Assembly (NCBI GenBank): GCA_902492855.1
Contig: CABUMU010000017.1
Location: forward strand, 1 to 22,067
From: an uncultured Collinsella sp.
GTDB taxonomy: Bacteria; Actinomycetota; Coriobacteriia; Coriobacteriales; Coriobacteriaceae
Direction: 5' to 3'
Length of the DNA: 22,067 bases
The notes beneath the pieces were generated by a model. It was not told where the DNA came from and made no database searches. It worked only from the letters and a program-made list of their open reading frames with translations. Made by a program: the position numbers and the translations under genes. Shown here piece by piece: positions 14,243 to 22,059 of this stretch. Each line of letters starts with the position of its first letter. Within the stretch, counting starts at the first letter, position 1.

Positions 14243-15157
14243 ATGGGGGAGAACGTGCTCAAGTTCGGTACCTACGTCCGTGTTGGAAACGCGGCCGAAG
14301 CCTATGAGCTCTTACAGAAGAGCCGCAACAACAAGATTGTGGGCGGCGGCATCTGGATGCGCCTGGGTTCACGTCGCGTGGCGACGGCGATTGACCTTTC
14401 GGCCTGCGGACTCGATCAGATCGAGGAGACCGAGACCGAGTTTCGCATCGGCGCCATGTGCACCCTGCGCCAGCTCGAGCGCCATGCCGAGCTCAACGCG
14501 CTTGTCAACAATGTCTTTGAGTTCGCCGTCCACGATATCGTGGGCGTGCAGCTGCGCAACACCGCCACGGTGGGCGGCAGCATCTACGGCCGCTTTGGTT
14601 TCTCGGACGTGCTCTCGGCCTTTTTGGCGCTCGATTCCTACGTTGAGCTGACGGGCGCCGGTCGCGTGCCGCTCGCCGAGTTCGTGGACATGGGCTACGT
14701 GCGCGACGTGATCGAACACGTCGTGGTCGTTAAGCACGACTATCGTGCAAGCTATGAGGCCGTGCGCAAGGCCGCGACCGACTTCCCCTCCTTAAACGTC
14801 ACCGCCGCCTGGTGGGACGGCTCCTGGCATGTCACCGTGGGCGCCCGTCCGCTGCACGCGACCCTGCTGCAGGGCGAGGCATGTGGTCTTACCGCCGAGC
14901 AGCCTTCCGAGGACGAGCTGCGCGCCCTGGCCACATCCGTGCGTGCCCTGAGCTACGGCACCAACATGTGGGGCTCGGCTGACTACCGCCGCCGCATCTC
15001 GGCCCCGCTTGCCGTCCAGGCCGTACGCCGCGCCGCCGGCATCGAGCTTTCGGCCGCGCTTGCCCACGAGCTCGAGGGCGTGCAGATTCCTAAGTTTGCC
15101 ACGGACGAGTATTCCTGCCGCCGCGTGCCCGGCGTCGATTCTAGCGAGGTGCGCTAA
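14243..15157 (+). CDS. Molybdenum hydroxylase FAD-binding subunit (XdhB/CoxM/YgfM family)
   Basis: This is the medium subunit of a xanthine dehydrogenase/aldehyde oxidase-type complex, taking electrons from the 2Fe-2S clusters to FAD. The 304-residue protein has the two FAD contacts of the family: KIVGGGIWMRL (31-41 region, in place of the usual AGGTDLL) and NTATVGGSIYGRFGFSD (about 111-127). Both are slightly divergent, as in E. coli YgfM-like proteins. The C-terminal third corresponds to the CO dehydrogenase flavoprotein C-terminal domain. ATG 14243 is followed 12 nt later by a GTG (14255) that is itself close to GGGGGAG, so the start could be four codons shorter. The stop overlaps the next ATG by one base (TAATG), so the two subunits are coupled. 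The substrate cannot be read from this subunit. Confidence 0.88.
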   Translation: MGENVLKFGTYVRVGNAAEAYELLQKSRNNKIVGGGIWMRLGSRRVATAIDLSACGLDQIEETETEFRIGAMCTLRQLERHAELNALVNNVFEFAVHDIVGVQLRNTATVGGSIYGRFGFSDVLSAFLALDSYVELTGAGRVPLAEFVDMGYVRDVIEHVVVVKHDYRASYEAVRKAATDFPSLNVTAAWWDGSWHVTVGARPLHATLLQGEACGLTAEQPSEDELRALATSVRALSYGTNMWGSADYRRRISAPLAVQAVRRAAGIELSAALAHELEGVQIPKFATDEYSCRRVPGVDSSEVR

Positions 15158-17988
15158 TGGCTGCCAAACTCATCGATCTTTCCTTTACGCTCAACGGCCG
15201 CAAGGTCAAGGTTCAGATTGCCCCCGACACCATGCTCTTTGCGCTGCTGCGCGAGCAGGGCTGCGCGTCGGTACGCTGTGCCTGTGAGACCACCAACTGC
15301 GGTCTGTGCACGGTGTGGCTCGACGGCGACCCGGTGCTGAGCTGCTCGGTTCCCGCCGCCCGTGTTGAGGGCCATACCATCACCACGCTCGAGGGCCTCA
15401 AGGCCGAGTCCGAGGCGCTCGCCCGCGCGATGGCTGCCGAAGGCGCCGAGCAGTGCGGTTTTTGCGCCCCCGGCCTTATCATGAACGTGCTGGCGCTTGT
15501 CCGCGCCGCCAAGGAGGACCCGAGCCTCGTCGCCACGCGCGAGGAGCTCTCGCGCCAGCTCGCCGGCAACCTCTGCCGTTGCAGTGGCTACGAAAGCCAG
15601 CTGCGCGCCATTGTGCGCTTCCTCAACGAGTCCGGCGTGCAGGTGGGCTTCGAGATGCCCGAGCTGCCCGTCAACGACACCAGCTGCGACGGCGTCTCCT
15701 ACAAGCAGATTACCCACAAGCAGCCCAAGAAGGACTCGAAGGCGCTGCTCGAGGGGCGTCCCGTCTATACGGGCGACCTGGTGCCCGCCGGCGCGCTCAT
15801 CGTCAAACTCAAGCGCAGCCCCTATGCCCGCGCCAAGATTCGCTCCATCGACACCTCGCGCGCCCTGAAGGTGCCGGGCGTCGTGGGCGTCTACACCTAC
15901 GAGGACGTGCCCCAGCGCCGCTTTACCATCGCCGGCCAGAGCTATCCGCAGCCGAGTCCCTACGACCGCCTGATTCTCGAAAACCTCGTGCGTTATCAAA
16001 ACGAGGAGGTGGCGATCGTCGCCGCCGAGACCGATGAGGCCGCCGACAAGGCACTCAAACTCATTAAGGTCGACTATGAGGTGCTCGAGCCGCTGCTCGA
16101 CTTTACCCAGGCGCTCGATAATGACATCGTGGTTCACCCCGAGGGCGACGTGACCTTTATGTTCCCGCAGGGCGGGGATGTCTCGCGCAACTTGGTATGC
16201 AGCGGCACGAGCGACTTTGGCGATTTGGACGAGGCCTTCGCCCAGAGCGACATCGTCTTCACCCGCACCTACACCAGCCAGGCCACGCAGACCGCGCCCA
16301 TGGAGACCTTCCGCGCCTTCGCGACGACCGACGCGTTCGGGCGCATCTCGGTGACCACCTCGACGCAGGTGCCCTTCCACGTGCGCCGCATGGTCGCGCA
16401 GTCGCTCGACATCCCGCAGTCGCAGGTGCAGGTCATCAAGCCGCGCATCGGCGGCGGTTTTGGCTCCAAGCAGACGGGCTGCTGCGAGATCTTCGTGGCG
16501 TTCGTGACCCAGCAGACCGGTCGTCCGAGCTACTGCTGCTACACCCGCGAGGAGACCATCACCGCGGGCAACTCGCGCCACCAGATGCAGATGACCGTTA
16601 AGCTGGGCGCCATGAACGACGGCACCATCACGGCCATCGATCTGCACACGCTGTCCAACGCCGGCGCGTACGGCGAGCACGCTACCACGACGATCGGCCT
16701 TTCGGGCCACAAGAGCCTGCCCATCTACAACCATGTGAAGGCGAGCCGCTTTAGCTGGGACGCCGTCTACACCAATACCAACCGCGGCGGCGCGTATCGC
16801 GGCTACGGTGCTACCCAGGGCCAGTTTGCCGTGGAGAGCGCCGTCAACGAGCTCGCCGACATGCTGCACATGGATCCCGCCGACTTGCGCCTTAAGAACA
16901 TCGTGCACGAGGGCGAGGTCATGCCGCAGTACTACAACGAGAAGCTCAACGCCTGCGCACTCGACCGCTGCCTGCTGCGCGCGATGGACATGATCGGCTG
17001 GCGCGACAAGCCGCTGGCCGTGGACCTGGGCGACCGCGTGCGCGCCCTGGGCTGTGCGCTCACCATGCAGGGCTCGGGTATCTCCAATGTGGATATCGCC
17101 GGCATCGACATGCGCCTTGAAGAGGACGGCTTCATTACCATCGGCACCGGCGCCACCGATAACGGCATGGGCGTCGATACAATCCTGGCGCAGATTGCCG
17201 CCGAGGAGCTGGGCGTGGAGAGCTCGCTGATCGTGGTGCGCGGCGTGGACACCGACGTGTCGCCGTTCGACGCCGGCTCGTACGCGAGCTCGGGCACGTA
17301 CGTGACGGGTCTGGCAGCCAAGAACGCCGCGACCGAGCTGCGCGAGAAGATCTGCGCCAAGGCCGCCCAGATGTGGGACGTGGACGCCGCCGATGTGGTC
17401 TTCGATGGCCAGTACGTGCGCCTGTCCGACGAACGTGCCGCGCGCGAGCAGAACCGCTACCTCACGCTGCGCGACTTTGCCAACCTGTGCGTCAAGAACA
17501 TCGCGGGCGGAGACGCTCTCACCTCGCACGCCTCTGCCTGCCTGCCCGTTTCGCCCCCGCCATTTATGGCCGGCATTGCCGAGGTCGAGGTCGACAAGGC
17601 CACCGGCAAGGTGACTGTGGTGGACTATGCGGCGGCTGTGGACTGCGGCACCGTGATCAACGAGGCACTCGCGCGCGTCCAGGCCGAGGGCGGCATTGCC
17701 CAGGGTATCGGTCACGCGCTCTACGAGATCGTCGAGCACGACGACCGCGGCCGCCTGCGCACCGGCAACTTTATGAGCTACAAGCTGCCCACGCGCCTGG
17801 ATATCGGCAGCATTCGCGTGGCCTTTGAGCCGAGCTACGAGCCGACGGGCCCGTTTGGCGCCAAGTCGATCGGTGAGGTCGTCATCAACACGCCGCTCGC
17901 CGCCGTGGCCTCGGCCGTGGCACACGCCACCGGCCACCAGGTTCGCTCGCTGCCGATCACGCCCGAGAAGGCCCTGCTGGGGGAGTAG
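15157..17988 (+). CDS. Molybdenum hydroxylase, fused 2Fe-2S and Mo-binding subunit (XdhD-like)
   Basis: The 943-residue catalytic subunit is of the xanthine dehydrogenase family, hydroxylating a purine, N-heterocycle or aldehyde. The N-terminal ferredoxin domain has C43, C48, C51 and C63 (CETTNCGLC...C); the second 2Fe-2S domain has C100, C103, C140 and C142 (QCGFC ... CRCSGY). From about 190 to the end comes the molybdopterin part, with IGGGFGSKQ, the RGGAYRGYGATQGQ motif (counterpart of FRGFGxPQ) and, near the C-terminus, KSIGEVV with the catalytic Glu at 907. Fusion of Fe-S and Mo domains beside a separate FAD subunit matches the E. coli YgfM-XdhD arrangement. Two extra cysteines, C36 and C41, precede the first cluster. 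Family membership is clear. The substrate is unknown, and selenium dependence is possible but not shown. Confidence 0.92.
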   Translation: MAAKLIDLSFTLNGRKVKVQIAPDTMLFALLREQGCASVRCACETTNCGLCTVWLDGDPVLSCSVPAARVEGHTITTLEGLKAESEALARAMAAEGAEQCGFCAPGLIMNVLALVRAAKEDPSLVATREELSRQLAGNLCRCSGYESQLRAIVRFLNESGVQVGFEMPELPVNDTSCDGVSYKQITHKQPKKDSKALLEGRPVYTGDLVPAGALIVKLKRSPYARAKIRSIDTSRALKVPGVVGVYTYEDVPQRRFTIAGQSYPQPSPYDRLILENLVRYQNEEVAIVAAETDEAADKALKLIKVDYEVLEPLLDFTQALDNDIVVHPEGDVTFMFPQGGDVSRNLVCSGTSDFGDLDEAFAQSDIVFTRTYTSQATQTAPMETFRAFATTDAFGRISVTTSTQVPFHVRRMVAQSLDIPQSQVQVIKPRIGGGFGSKQTGCCEIFVAFVTQQTGRPSYCCYTREETITAGNSRHQMQMTVKLGAMNDGTITAIDLHTLSNAGAYGEHATTTIGLSGHKSLPIYNHVKASRFSWDAVYTNTNRGGAYRGYGATQGQFAVESAVNELADMLHMDPADLRLKNIVHEGEVMPQYYNEKLNACALDRCLLRAMDMIGWRDKPLAVDLGDRVRALGCALTMQGSGISNVDIAGIDMRLEEDGFITIGTGATDNGMGVDTILAQIAAEELGVESSLIVVRGVDTDVSPFDAGSYASSGTYVTGLAAKNAATELREKICAKAAQMWDVDAADVVFDGQYVRLSDERAAREQNRYLTLRDFANLCVKNIAGGDALTSHASACLPVSPPPFMAGIAEVEVDKATGKVTVVDYAAAVDCGTVINEALARVQAEGGIAQGIGHALYEIVEHDDRGRLRTGNFMSYKLPTRLDIGSIRVAFEPSYEPTGPFGAKSIGEVVINTPLAAVASAVAHATGHQVRSLPITPEKALLGE

Positions 17989-18021
17989 CGGGTCAGCGAA
18001 CAAGTCGTACAAGTAGTAATG

Positions 18022-18051
18022 GGCGGGGCGGGGCAACTCGTCCCGCCTTTT
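18022..18051 (+). terminator. Rho-independent terminator after the Mo hydroxylase operon
   Basis: Stem GGCGGGGC (18022-18029) pairs with GTCCCGCC (18040-18047) through one G-U pair, followed by TTTT. It starts 33 nt after the stop codon. Confidence 0.75.
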
Positions 18052-18109
18052 GCACTCGTGGTGAGGTCGTGAGCCTGTAAAAGGTGTGCGTGCGCTTGTC
18101 GTTCGTATC

Positions 18110-18118
18110 TGCTATCAT
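18110..18118 (+). promoter_or_regulatory. Candidate extended -10 promoter for tRNA-Leu
   Basis: TGC followed by TATCAT (18113-18118) is a good extended -10 element located 19 nt before the tRNA 5' end. A TTGTCG (18096-18101) is too close (11 nt) to serve as a normal -35. Confidence 0.4.
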
Positions 18119-18137
18119 TCCTAGTCTGTGCGCTCAT

Positions 18138-18221
18138 GCGGGCGTGGCGGAATTGGTAGACGCGCCAGATTTAGGTTCTGGTAGGATTCCCGTGAAGGTT
18201 CGAGTCCTTTCGCCCGCACCA
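18138..18221 (+). tRNA. tRNA-Leu (anticodon UAG)
   Basis: An 84-nt class II tRNA with encoded CCA. The acceptor stem is GCGGGCG (18138-18144) with CGCCCGC (18211-18217). The D arm is TGGCGGAATTGGTAGACGCG, the anticodon arm CCAGA-TTTAGGT-TCTGG gives anticodon UAG, a long variable arm follows, and the T arm is AGG-TTCGAGT-CCT. It decodes CUA/CUN leucine codons. It lies between the Mo hydroxylase operon and tig and appears to be a single-gene unit. Confidence 0.96.
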
Positions 18222-18300
18222 ACGCATCTGCGTCGGCCCTGGCCGTCGCGACTCTTTGTTGCATAAAGGTACCAGCACCTCAGATAAGCTGGGCAGTATG

Positions 18301-18306
18301 AGGAGG
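18301..18306 (+). promoter_or_regulatory. Perfect Shine-Dalgarno AGGAGG that decides the tig start
   Basis: AGGAGG lies 6 nt before a TTG (18313) and 3 nt before a GTG (18310). It lies downstream of the in-frame ATGs at 18256 and 18298, which lack a ribosome binding site. Translation therefore most likely begins at TTG 18313, giving an N-terminus (M)NITASDVKD. Confidence 0.65.
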
Positions 18307-18312
18307 AACGTG

Positions 18313-19596
18313 TTGAACATCACCGCTTCTGACGTCAAGGACGCCAAGCTCACCGCTACGGTCACCATCCCGGCCGCCGACGTCGACGCCGCGATCAAGA
18401 AGGCCTACAAGGACACCGCCAAGAAGTACCGCTTCCCGGGCTTCCGCGCCGGCAAGGCTCCCCGTCCGGTCATCGACTCTGCTCTTGGCGCCGAGGCTAC
18501 CCTCGCTCAGGCCACCAACGACCTGATCGCCGCCAACGAGCCCGTCGTCCTCAACGAGCTGGACATCGTCCCCACCAAGAGCGGTGACTACAAGGAGCTC
18601 GACCTCGCCAAGGATCACGAGGACTACACCTACACCGTCGAGTTCTCCCTGCGTCCTGCCGCTGAGCTCTCGTCCTTCGACGCCGTCGAGATCGAGATGC
18701 CTCCCGCGGAGGTCACCGAGTCCGAGATCAACAACCAGGTCGAGATGCTCCTCAACTACCGTGCCACCTTCGAGGACGTCGAGGGTCGCGCCGTCGAGGC
18801 CGTCGACCTCAAGGCCGTCGAGAACGCCGACAACTTCGCCGCCGAGGGCCGTATGCTCATCGCCGGTAGCGACAGCAACCCCAAGGAGTTCAACGAGGCC
18901 CTGATCGGCGCTAACGTCGACGACGTCAAGACCGTCACCTGGACCGACGAGGTCGAGGAGGGCGAGGAGGCCGAGACCCACACCGTCGAGGTCACCGTCA
19001 AGGGCATCAAGGTCCGCAACACCCCCGAGCTCACCGACGAGCTCGTCAAGTCCGACTTTGGCTTTGACAGCATCGAAGCCATGCGCGACGCCATCAAGAT
19101 CGAGATCGAGCAGGACAAGGCTTCCCGCCTCCCGGCTGAGAAGGAGAACCGTTGCGTCTCCGCTCTCGCCGAGCGTCTGCAGCTCGATGAGATGGACGCC
19201 GACTACGAGCAGTCCGTCTTTGAGGAGCTTGGCCAGAACTTCCTGTCTAACCTCGCTGCCCGTGGCATGACGCTGGACACCTGGCTGCCCGCTTCCGGTC
19301 TGACCATGGAGCAGTTCATCGGCGACCTGCACAAGCAGGCTAACGACGTCGCCCGTGAGTCCCTGGCTCTCGACGCCCTCGCCCGTGAGCTCAAGATCGA
19401 GGTCACCGAGGACGACATCAACGCCGAGTTCGAGAAGGCCGGCGTCAAGGACGTCGAGGCTTCCAAGGCCGAGTTCATTGCCGATGGCCGCATGCCTGCC
19501 GTCCGCGAGTCCATCCGTCGCTCCAAGGCCGTCGACCACCTGGTCGAGAACGCCAAGGTGACCGAGGTCGACGAGACCGCCAAGGACGCCGAGTAA
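18313..19596 (+). CDS. tig: Trigger factor, ribosome-associated chaperone and peptidyl-prolyl isomerase
   Basis: Trigger factor binds the ribosomal exit tunnel and folds nascent chains. The product is about 427 residues (family usual 430-450). The N-terminal ribosome-binding domain contains the signature FPGFRAGKAPRPVI (about 40-53; family consensus GFRxGKxP). The FKBP-type PPIase domain (about 150-240) is strongly reduced in conserved residues and rich in Glu/Asp. A helical C-terminal chaperone domain ends in an acidic tail. The start is taken as TTG 18313 because of the AGGAGG at 18301-18306; GTG 18310 and ATG 18298 are alternatives. Codon use is strongly biased to GTC, GAC, GAG and AAG, consistent with high expression. 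It is followed by clpP and clpX, a common tig-clpP-clpX arrangement. Confidence 0.95.
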   Translation: MNITASDVKDAKLTATVTIPAADVDAAIKKAYKDTAKKYRFPGFRAGKAPRPVIDSALGAEATLAQATNDLIAANEPVVLNELDIVPTKSGDYKELDLAKDHEDYTYTVEFSLRPAAELSSFDAVEIEMPPAEVTESEINNQVEMLLNYRATFEDVEGRAVEAVDLKAVENADNFAAEGRMLIAGSDSNPKEFNEALIGANVDDVKTVTWTDEVEEGEEAETHTVEVTVKGIKVRNTPELTDELVKSDFGFDSIEAMRDAIKIEIEQDKASRLPAEKENRCVSALAERLQLDEMDADYEQSVFEELGQNFLSNLAARGMTLDTWLPASGLTMEQFIGDLHKQANDVARESLALDALARELKIEVTEDDINAEFEKAGVKDVEASKAEFIADGRMPAVRESIRRSKAVDHLVENAKVTEVDETAKDAE

Positions 19597-19642
19597 TTCT
19601 CACCACCTTTTCCGCGAGCGCATGGATGCGCCCGTGATGGGG

Positions 19643-19648
19643 TAAAGT
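19643..19648 (+). promoter_or_regulatory. Candidate -10 box upstream of clpP
   Basis: TAAAGT preceded by GGGG lies about 100 nt before clpP and resembles the extended -10 elements before selC and the Mo hydroxylase genes. If used, transcription would start near 19655 and the hairpin at 19673-19713 would be in the clpP leader. No -35 is evident, and tig read-through is an alternative. Confidence 0.25.
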
Positions 19649-19672
19649 TATAAGCCGGTTATCCGGTTGCTT

Positions 19673-19720
19673 CGTACGGTGCCAGCCAATGCATAGCATG
19701 CGGGCACCGTACGTTTGTCT
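19673..19720 (+). other. Hairpin between tig and clpP (weak terminator or clpP leader structure)
   Basis: A perfect 11-bp inverted repeat, CGTACGGTGCC (19673-19683) and GGCACCGTACG (19703-19713), encloses a 19-nt loop with a nested ATGC-ATA-GCAT, followed by TTTGTCT. The T tract is short and interrupted, so it is either a weak tig terminator or a regulatory structure in the clpP mRNA leader. It ends 33 nt before the clpP start. Confidence 0.6.
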
Positions 19721-19746
19721 AGAACCATTATTGGTCCGCAAGAGAA

Positions 19747-20379
19747 ATGGAGATGCGTATGATCGCTAAGTTCGATTCCGCCCTCGTGCCATACGTTATC
19801 GAGCAGACGCCGCGCGGCGAGCGCAGCTACGATATCTATTCGCGCCTGCTCAACGACCGCATCATCTTCTTGGGCGAGGAGATCAACTCCGTCAGCGCCA
19901 ACCTGGTCGTTGCCCAGCTGCTGCATCTTGAGAGCCAGGATGCCGAGAAGGATATCTCGCTCTACATCAATTCGCCCGGCGGCGAGGTCTACTCCGGCCT
20001 GGCGATTCTGGACACCATGAACTTCATTAAGCCGCAGGTTTCCACCATCTGCGTCGGTATGGCCGCGTCCATGGCCGCCGTGCTACTTTCGGCCGGCGCC
20101 AAGGGCAAGCGCTTCTGCCTGCCGCACTCCAAGGTCATGATTCACCAGCCCAGCGGCGGTGCCCAGGGCCAGCAGACCGAGATCGAGATTGTGGCCGAGG
20201 AGATCAAGAAGACCCGCCGCGAGCTCAACCAGATCCTGTCCGACGCCTCGGGCCAGCCCATCGAGAAGGTTCAGGCCGACACCGAGCGCGACAATTACCT
20301 GACCGCCGCCGAGGCCCTCGACTACGGCCTGATCGACCGTATCGTCACCTCGCGCGATCTTGCCGCGAAGGACGCCTAG
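19747..20379 (+). CDS. clpP: ATP-dependent Clp protease proteolytic subunit ClpP
   Basis: This tetradecameric serine peptidase degrades substrates unfolded by ClpX or ClpC. Numbered from the ATG at 19747 it has 210 residues. The catalytic triad is visible: S108 in GMAASMA, H133 in MIHQPSGG and D182 in TERDNYLTA. The YINSPGGEVYSGLAI segment (73-87) and the C-terminal AEALDYGLID are typical. In-frame ATGs also occur at 19753 and 19759; the last has a GGAG at the right distance, so the true start may be up to four codons later. The protein would be processed after an N-terminal propeptide as in other ClpP. It lies one base from clpX and is almost certainly cotranscribed with it. Confidence 0.96.
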   Translation: MEMRMIAKFDSALVPYVIEQTPRGERSYDIYSRLLNDRIIFLGEEINSVSANLVVAQLLHLESQDAEKDISLYINSPGGEVYSGLAILDTMNFIKPQVSTICVGMAASMAAVLLSAGAKGKRFCLPHSKVMIHQPSGGAQGQQTEIEIVAEEIKKTRRELNQILSDASGQPIEKVQADTERDNYLTAAEALDYGLIDRIVTSRDLAAKDA

Positions 20380-20380
20380 G

Positions 20381-21793
20381 ATGGCAGGTAACATGCAGGA
20401 CAACTTTGACGAGAACGGCAACCCCATCCGCTGCTCCTTCTGCGGAAAAGAGCAGGGCCAGGTCCGTCGTCTCGTAAAGGGTCCGACCAACATCTTTATC
20501 TGCGACGAGTGCGTCGCCGCCTGCTCCGAGATCCTTGAGGAGTCGCTGGCTTCGGACTTTATGGACGCCGCCCGCAACGGCAATCTCCCGGGTTTCCTCA
20601 ACGACCACGGCCAGGCTGCGTCCCAGCCCGCCGTTGACCCCGAGGCCGAGGGCTTTGAGCTCGAGGACGACCGTCAGGTCATCACGCACGTGCCGACGCC
20701 GCACGAGATCTATGACGAGCTTTCGGCCTATGTTATGGGTCAGGAGGACGCCAAGCGCGCCATGTCGGTGGCCGTGTACAACCACTACCGTCGCGTGATC
20801 GAGGGCGGTGCCGCGGTGTCCGCCTTTGACGAGGCATCGGGCATGGGTGCCCAGTTTGATGACGATATGGACGAGGTTGAGCTCGCCAAGTCCAACATCC
20901 TGTTGCTCGGTCCCACCGGTACCGGTAAGACGCTGCTGGCCCAGACGCTCGCGCGCATCCTCGAGGTGCCGTTTGCCATCGCCGACGCCACCGCGCTCAC
21001 CGAGGCCGGCTATGTGGGCGAGGACGTGGAGAACATCCTGCTCAAGCTCATCAACGCCGCTGATGGCGACATTGAGCGCGCGCAGGTGGGCATCATTTAC
21101 GTGGACGAGATCGACAAGATTGCCCGCAAGGCCGAGAACCTCTCCATCACCCGTGATGTTTCGGGCGAGGGCGTTCAGCAGGCGCTGCTGAAGATTCTTG
21201 AGGGTACGGTGGCCAGCGTTCCGCCCACCGGCGGCCGCAAACATCCCCAGCAGGAGCTGCTGCAGATCGACACGACGAACATCCTGTTCATCTGCGGCGG
21301 TGCCTTTGTTGGTCTGGATAAGATCATTGCCGATCGCGTGGGCAACAAGGGCGTGGGCTTTAACTCCGAGATCGCCGGCCCCACCTCGGTCGACGAGAAC
21401 GACCTGCTGCGCCAGGTGCTCCCGCAGGACCTCAACGCCTTTGGCATGATCCCCGAGTTTGTGGGACGTACGCCCGTCGTCACCCAGACGCAGGCGCTCG
21501 ACGAGGACGACCTGGTGTCGATCCTGACCGAGCCCAAGAATGCCGTGGTGCGTCAGTACCGCAAGATGTTCCAGCTCGAGGACGTTGAGCTTGAGTTTGA
21601 GGACGCGGCGCTGCACGAGATCGCCCGCATGGCGCTCGCCCGCAAGACCGGCGCCCGCGGCCTGCGCTCCATCTGCGAGGACGTGCTGCAGCAGACGATG
21701 TTCGACCTGCCCAGCGAGGAAGGCGTTTCCAAGGTCGTCGTGACCGAAGCGGCCGTCAAGGGCGAAGAACAGCCCCAGCGCATCTACGGCTAG
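20381..21793 (+). CDS. clpX: ATP-dependent Clp protease ATP-binding subunit ClpX
   Basis: This hexameric AAA+ unfoldase feeds ClpP. The 470-residue protein has the N-terminal zinc-binding domain (C18, C21, C41, C44) and an acidic linker. The AAA+ core has Walker A GPTGTGKT (177-184), pore loop YVG (211-213), Walker B IIYVDEID (238-245), RKH loop (286-288) and sensor 2 GARGLR (424-429). The ClpP-docking tripeptide, IGF in E. coli, reads VGF (325-327). An acidic insertion at about 145-168 (FDEASGMGAQFDDDMDEVE) precedes Walker A and makes the protein longer than E. coli ClpX (424). The start is ATG 20381, 1 nt after the clpP stop, with GAAGGAC in the end of clpP as ribosome binding site. ATG 20393 is an alternative. 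Confidence 0.96.
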   Translation: MAGNMQDNFDENGNPIRCSFCGKEQGQVRRLVKGPTNIFICDECVAACSEILEESLASDFMDAARNGNLPGFLNDHGQAASQPAVDPEAEGFELEDDRQVITHVPTPHEIYDELSAYVMGQEDAKRAMSVAVYNHYRRVIEGGAAVSAFDEASGMGAQFDDDMDEVELAKSNILLLGPTGTGKTLLAQTLARILEVPFAIADATALTEAGYVGEDVENILLKLINAADGDIERAQVGIIYVDEIDKIARKAENLSITRDVSGEGVQQALLKILEGTVASVPPTGGRKHPQQELLQIDTTNILFICGGAFVGLDKIIADRVGNKGVGFNSEIAGPTSVDENDLLRQVLPQDLNAFGMIPEFVGRTPVVTQTQALDEDDLVSILTEPKNAVVRQYRKMFQLEDVELEFEDAALHEIARMALARKTGARGLRSICEDVLQQTMFDLPSEEGVSKVVVTEAAVKGEEQPQRIYG

Positions 21794-21814
21794 ACCTGCC
21801 TAAAACGTGTTTGC

Positions 21815-21854
21815 AAATAGCCTCCGGCCACCCGCGGTCGGAGGCTATTTTATA
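21815..21854 (+). terminator. Rho-independent terminator after clpX
   Basis: Perfect 12-bp stem AAATAGCCTCCG (21815-21826) and CGGAGGCTATTT (21839-21850), extended inward by GCC/GGT, with T-rich sequence after. Because the stem has A-rich and T-rich ends it could work in both directions. It starts 21 nt after the clpX stop. Confidence 0.88.
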
Positions 21855-21944
21855 TATGCGCAATAACCCCAACTACCTGTGTTATTCTGTGTGTTTGTTT
21901 AAGCCTCAGCGAAGTCATATCAGACTGAAGTAATCGATACCTAA

Positions 21945-22059
21945 GGGGAGGAATGTAGGCCCGATTTTCGTAGATTCCGCACGAGCCGAAGACCACTTAA
22001 TGTGGTCTTCGCGCGAGCCAGGACTTGACCGAGCGAAAATCGGGCCTACATTCCTCCCC
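21945..22059. repeat. Long perfect inverted repeat (26-bp arms) with a nested 10-bp hairpin
   Basis: Arms 21945-21970 and 22034-22059 are exact reverse complements (outer GGGGAGGAATGTAGG / CCTACATTCCTCCCC). The 63-nt interior holds a second perfect hairpin, CGAAGACCAC (21987-21996) and GTGGTCTTCG (22002-22011), loop TTAAT. Near-identical 10-mers CGCACGAGCC (21979-21988) and CGCGCGAGCC (22010-22019) sit at its two sides. No open reading frame covers the element. The region from the clpX terminator to the window end (about 210 nt) holds nothing else recognisable. It may be a structured RNA, a small non-autonomous mobile element, or a regulatory leader of a gene beyond the window. Confidence 0.85.

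Noticed and set aside
15154..18036. 960-codon open frame on the minus strand opposite the Mo hydroxylase subunit
   Set aside because: It mirrors a real gene with clear catalytic motifs on the + strand; its translation is Ala/Gly/Val/His-rich with no recognisable domain. Long antisense frames are expected at this GC content.
20345..21616. 423-codon minus-strand frame opposite clpX
   Set aside because: Shadow of clpX; composition reflects the complement of GAC/GAG/GTC-rich codons and no domain is visible.
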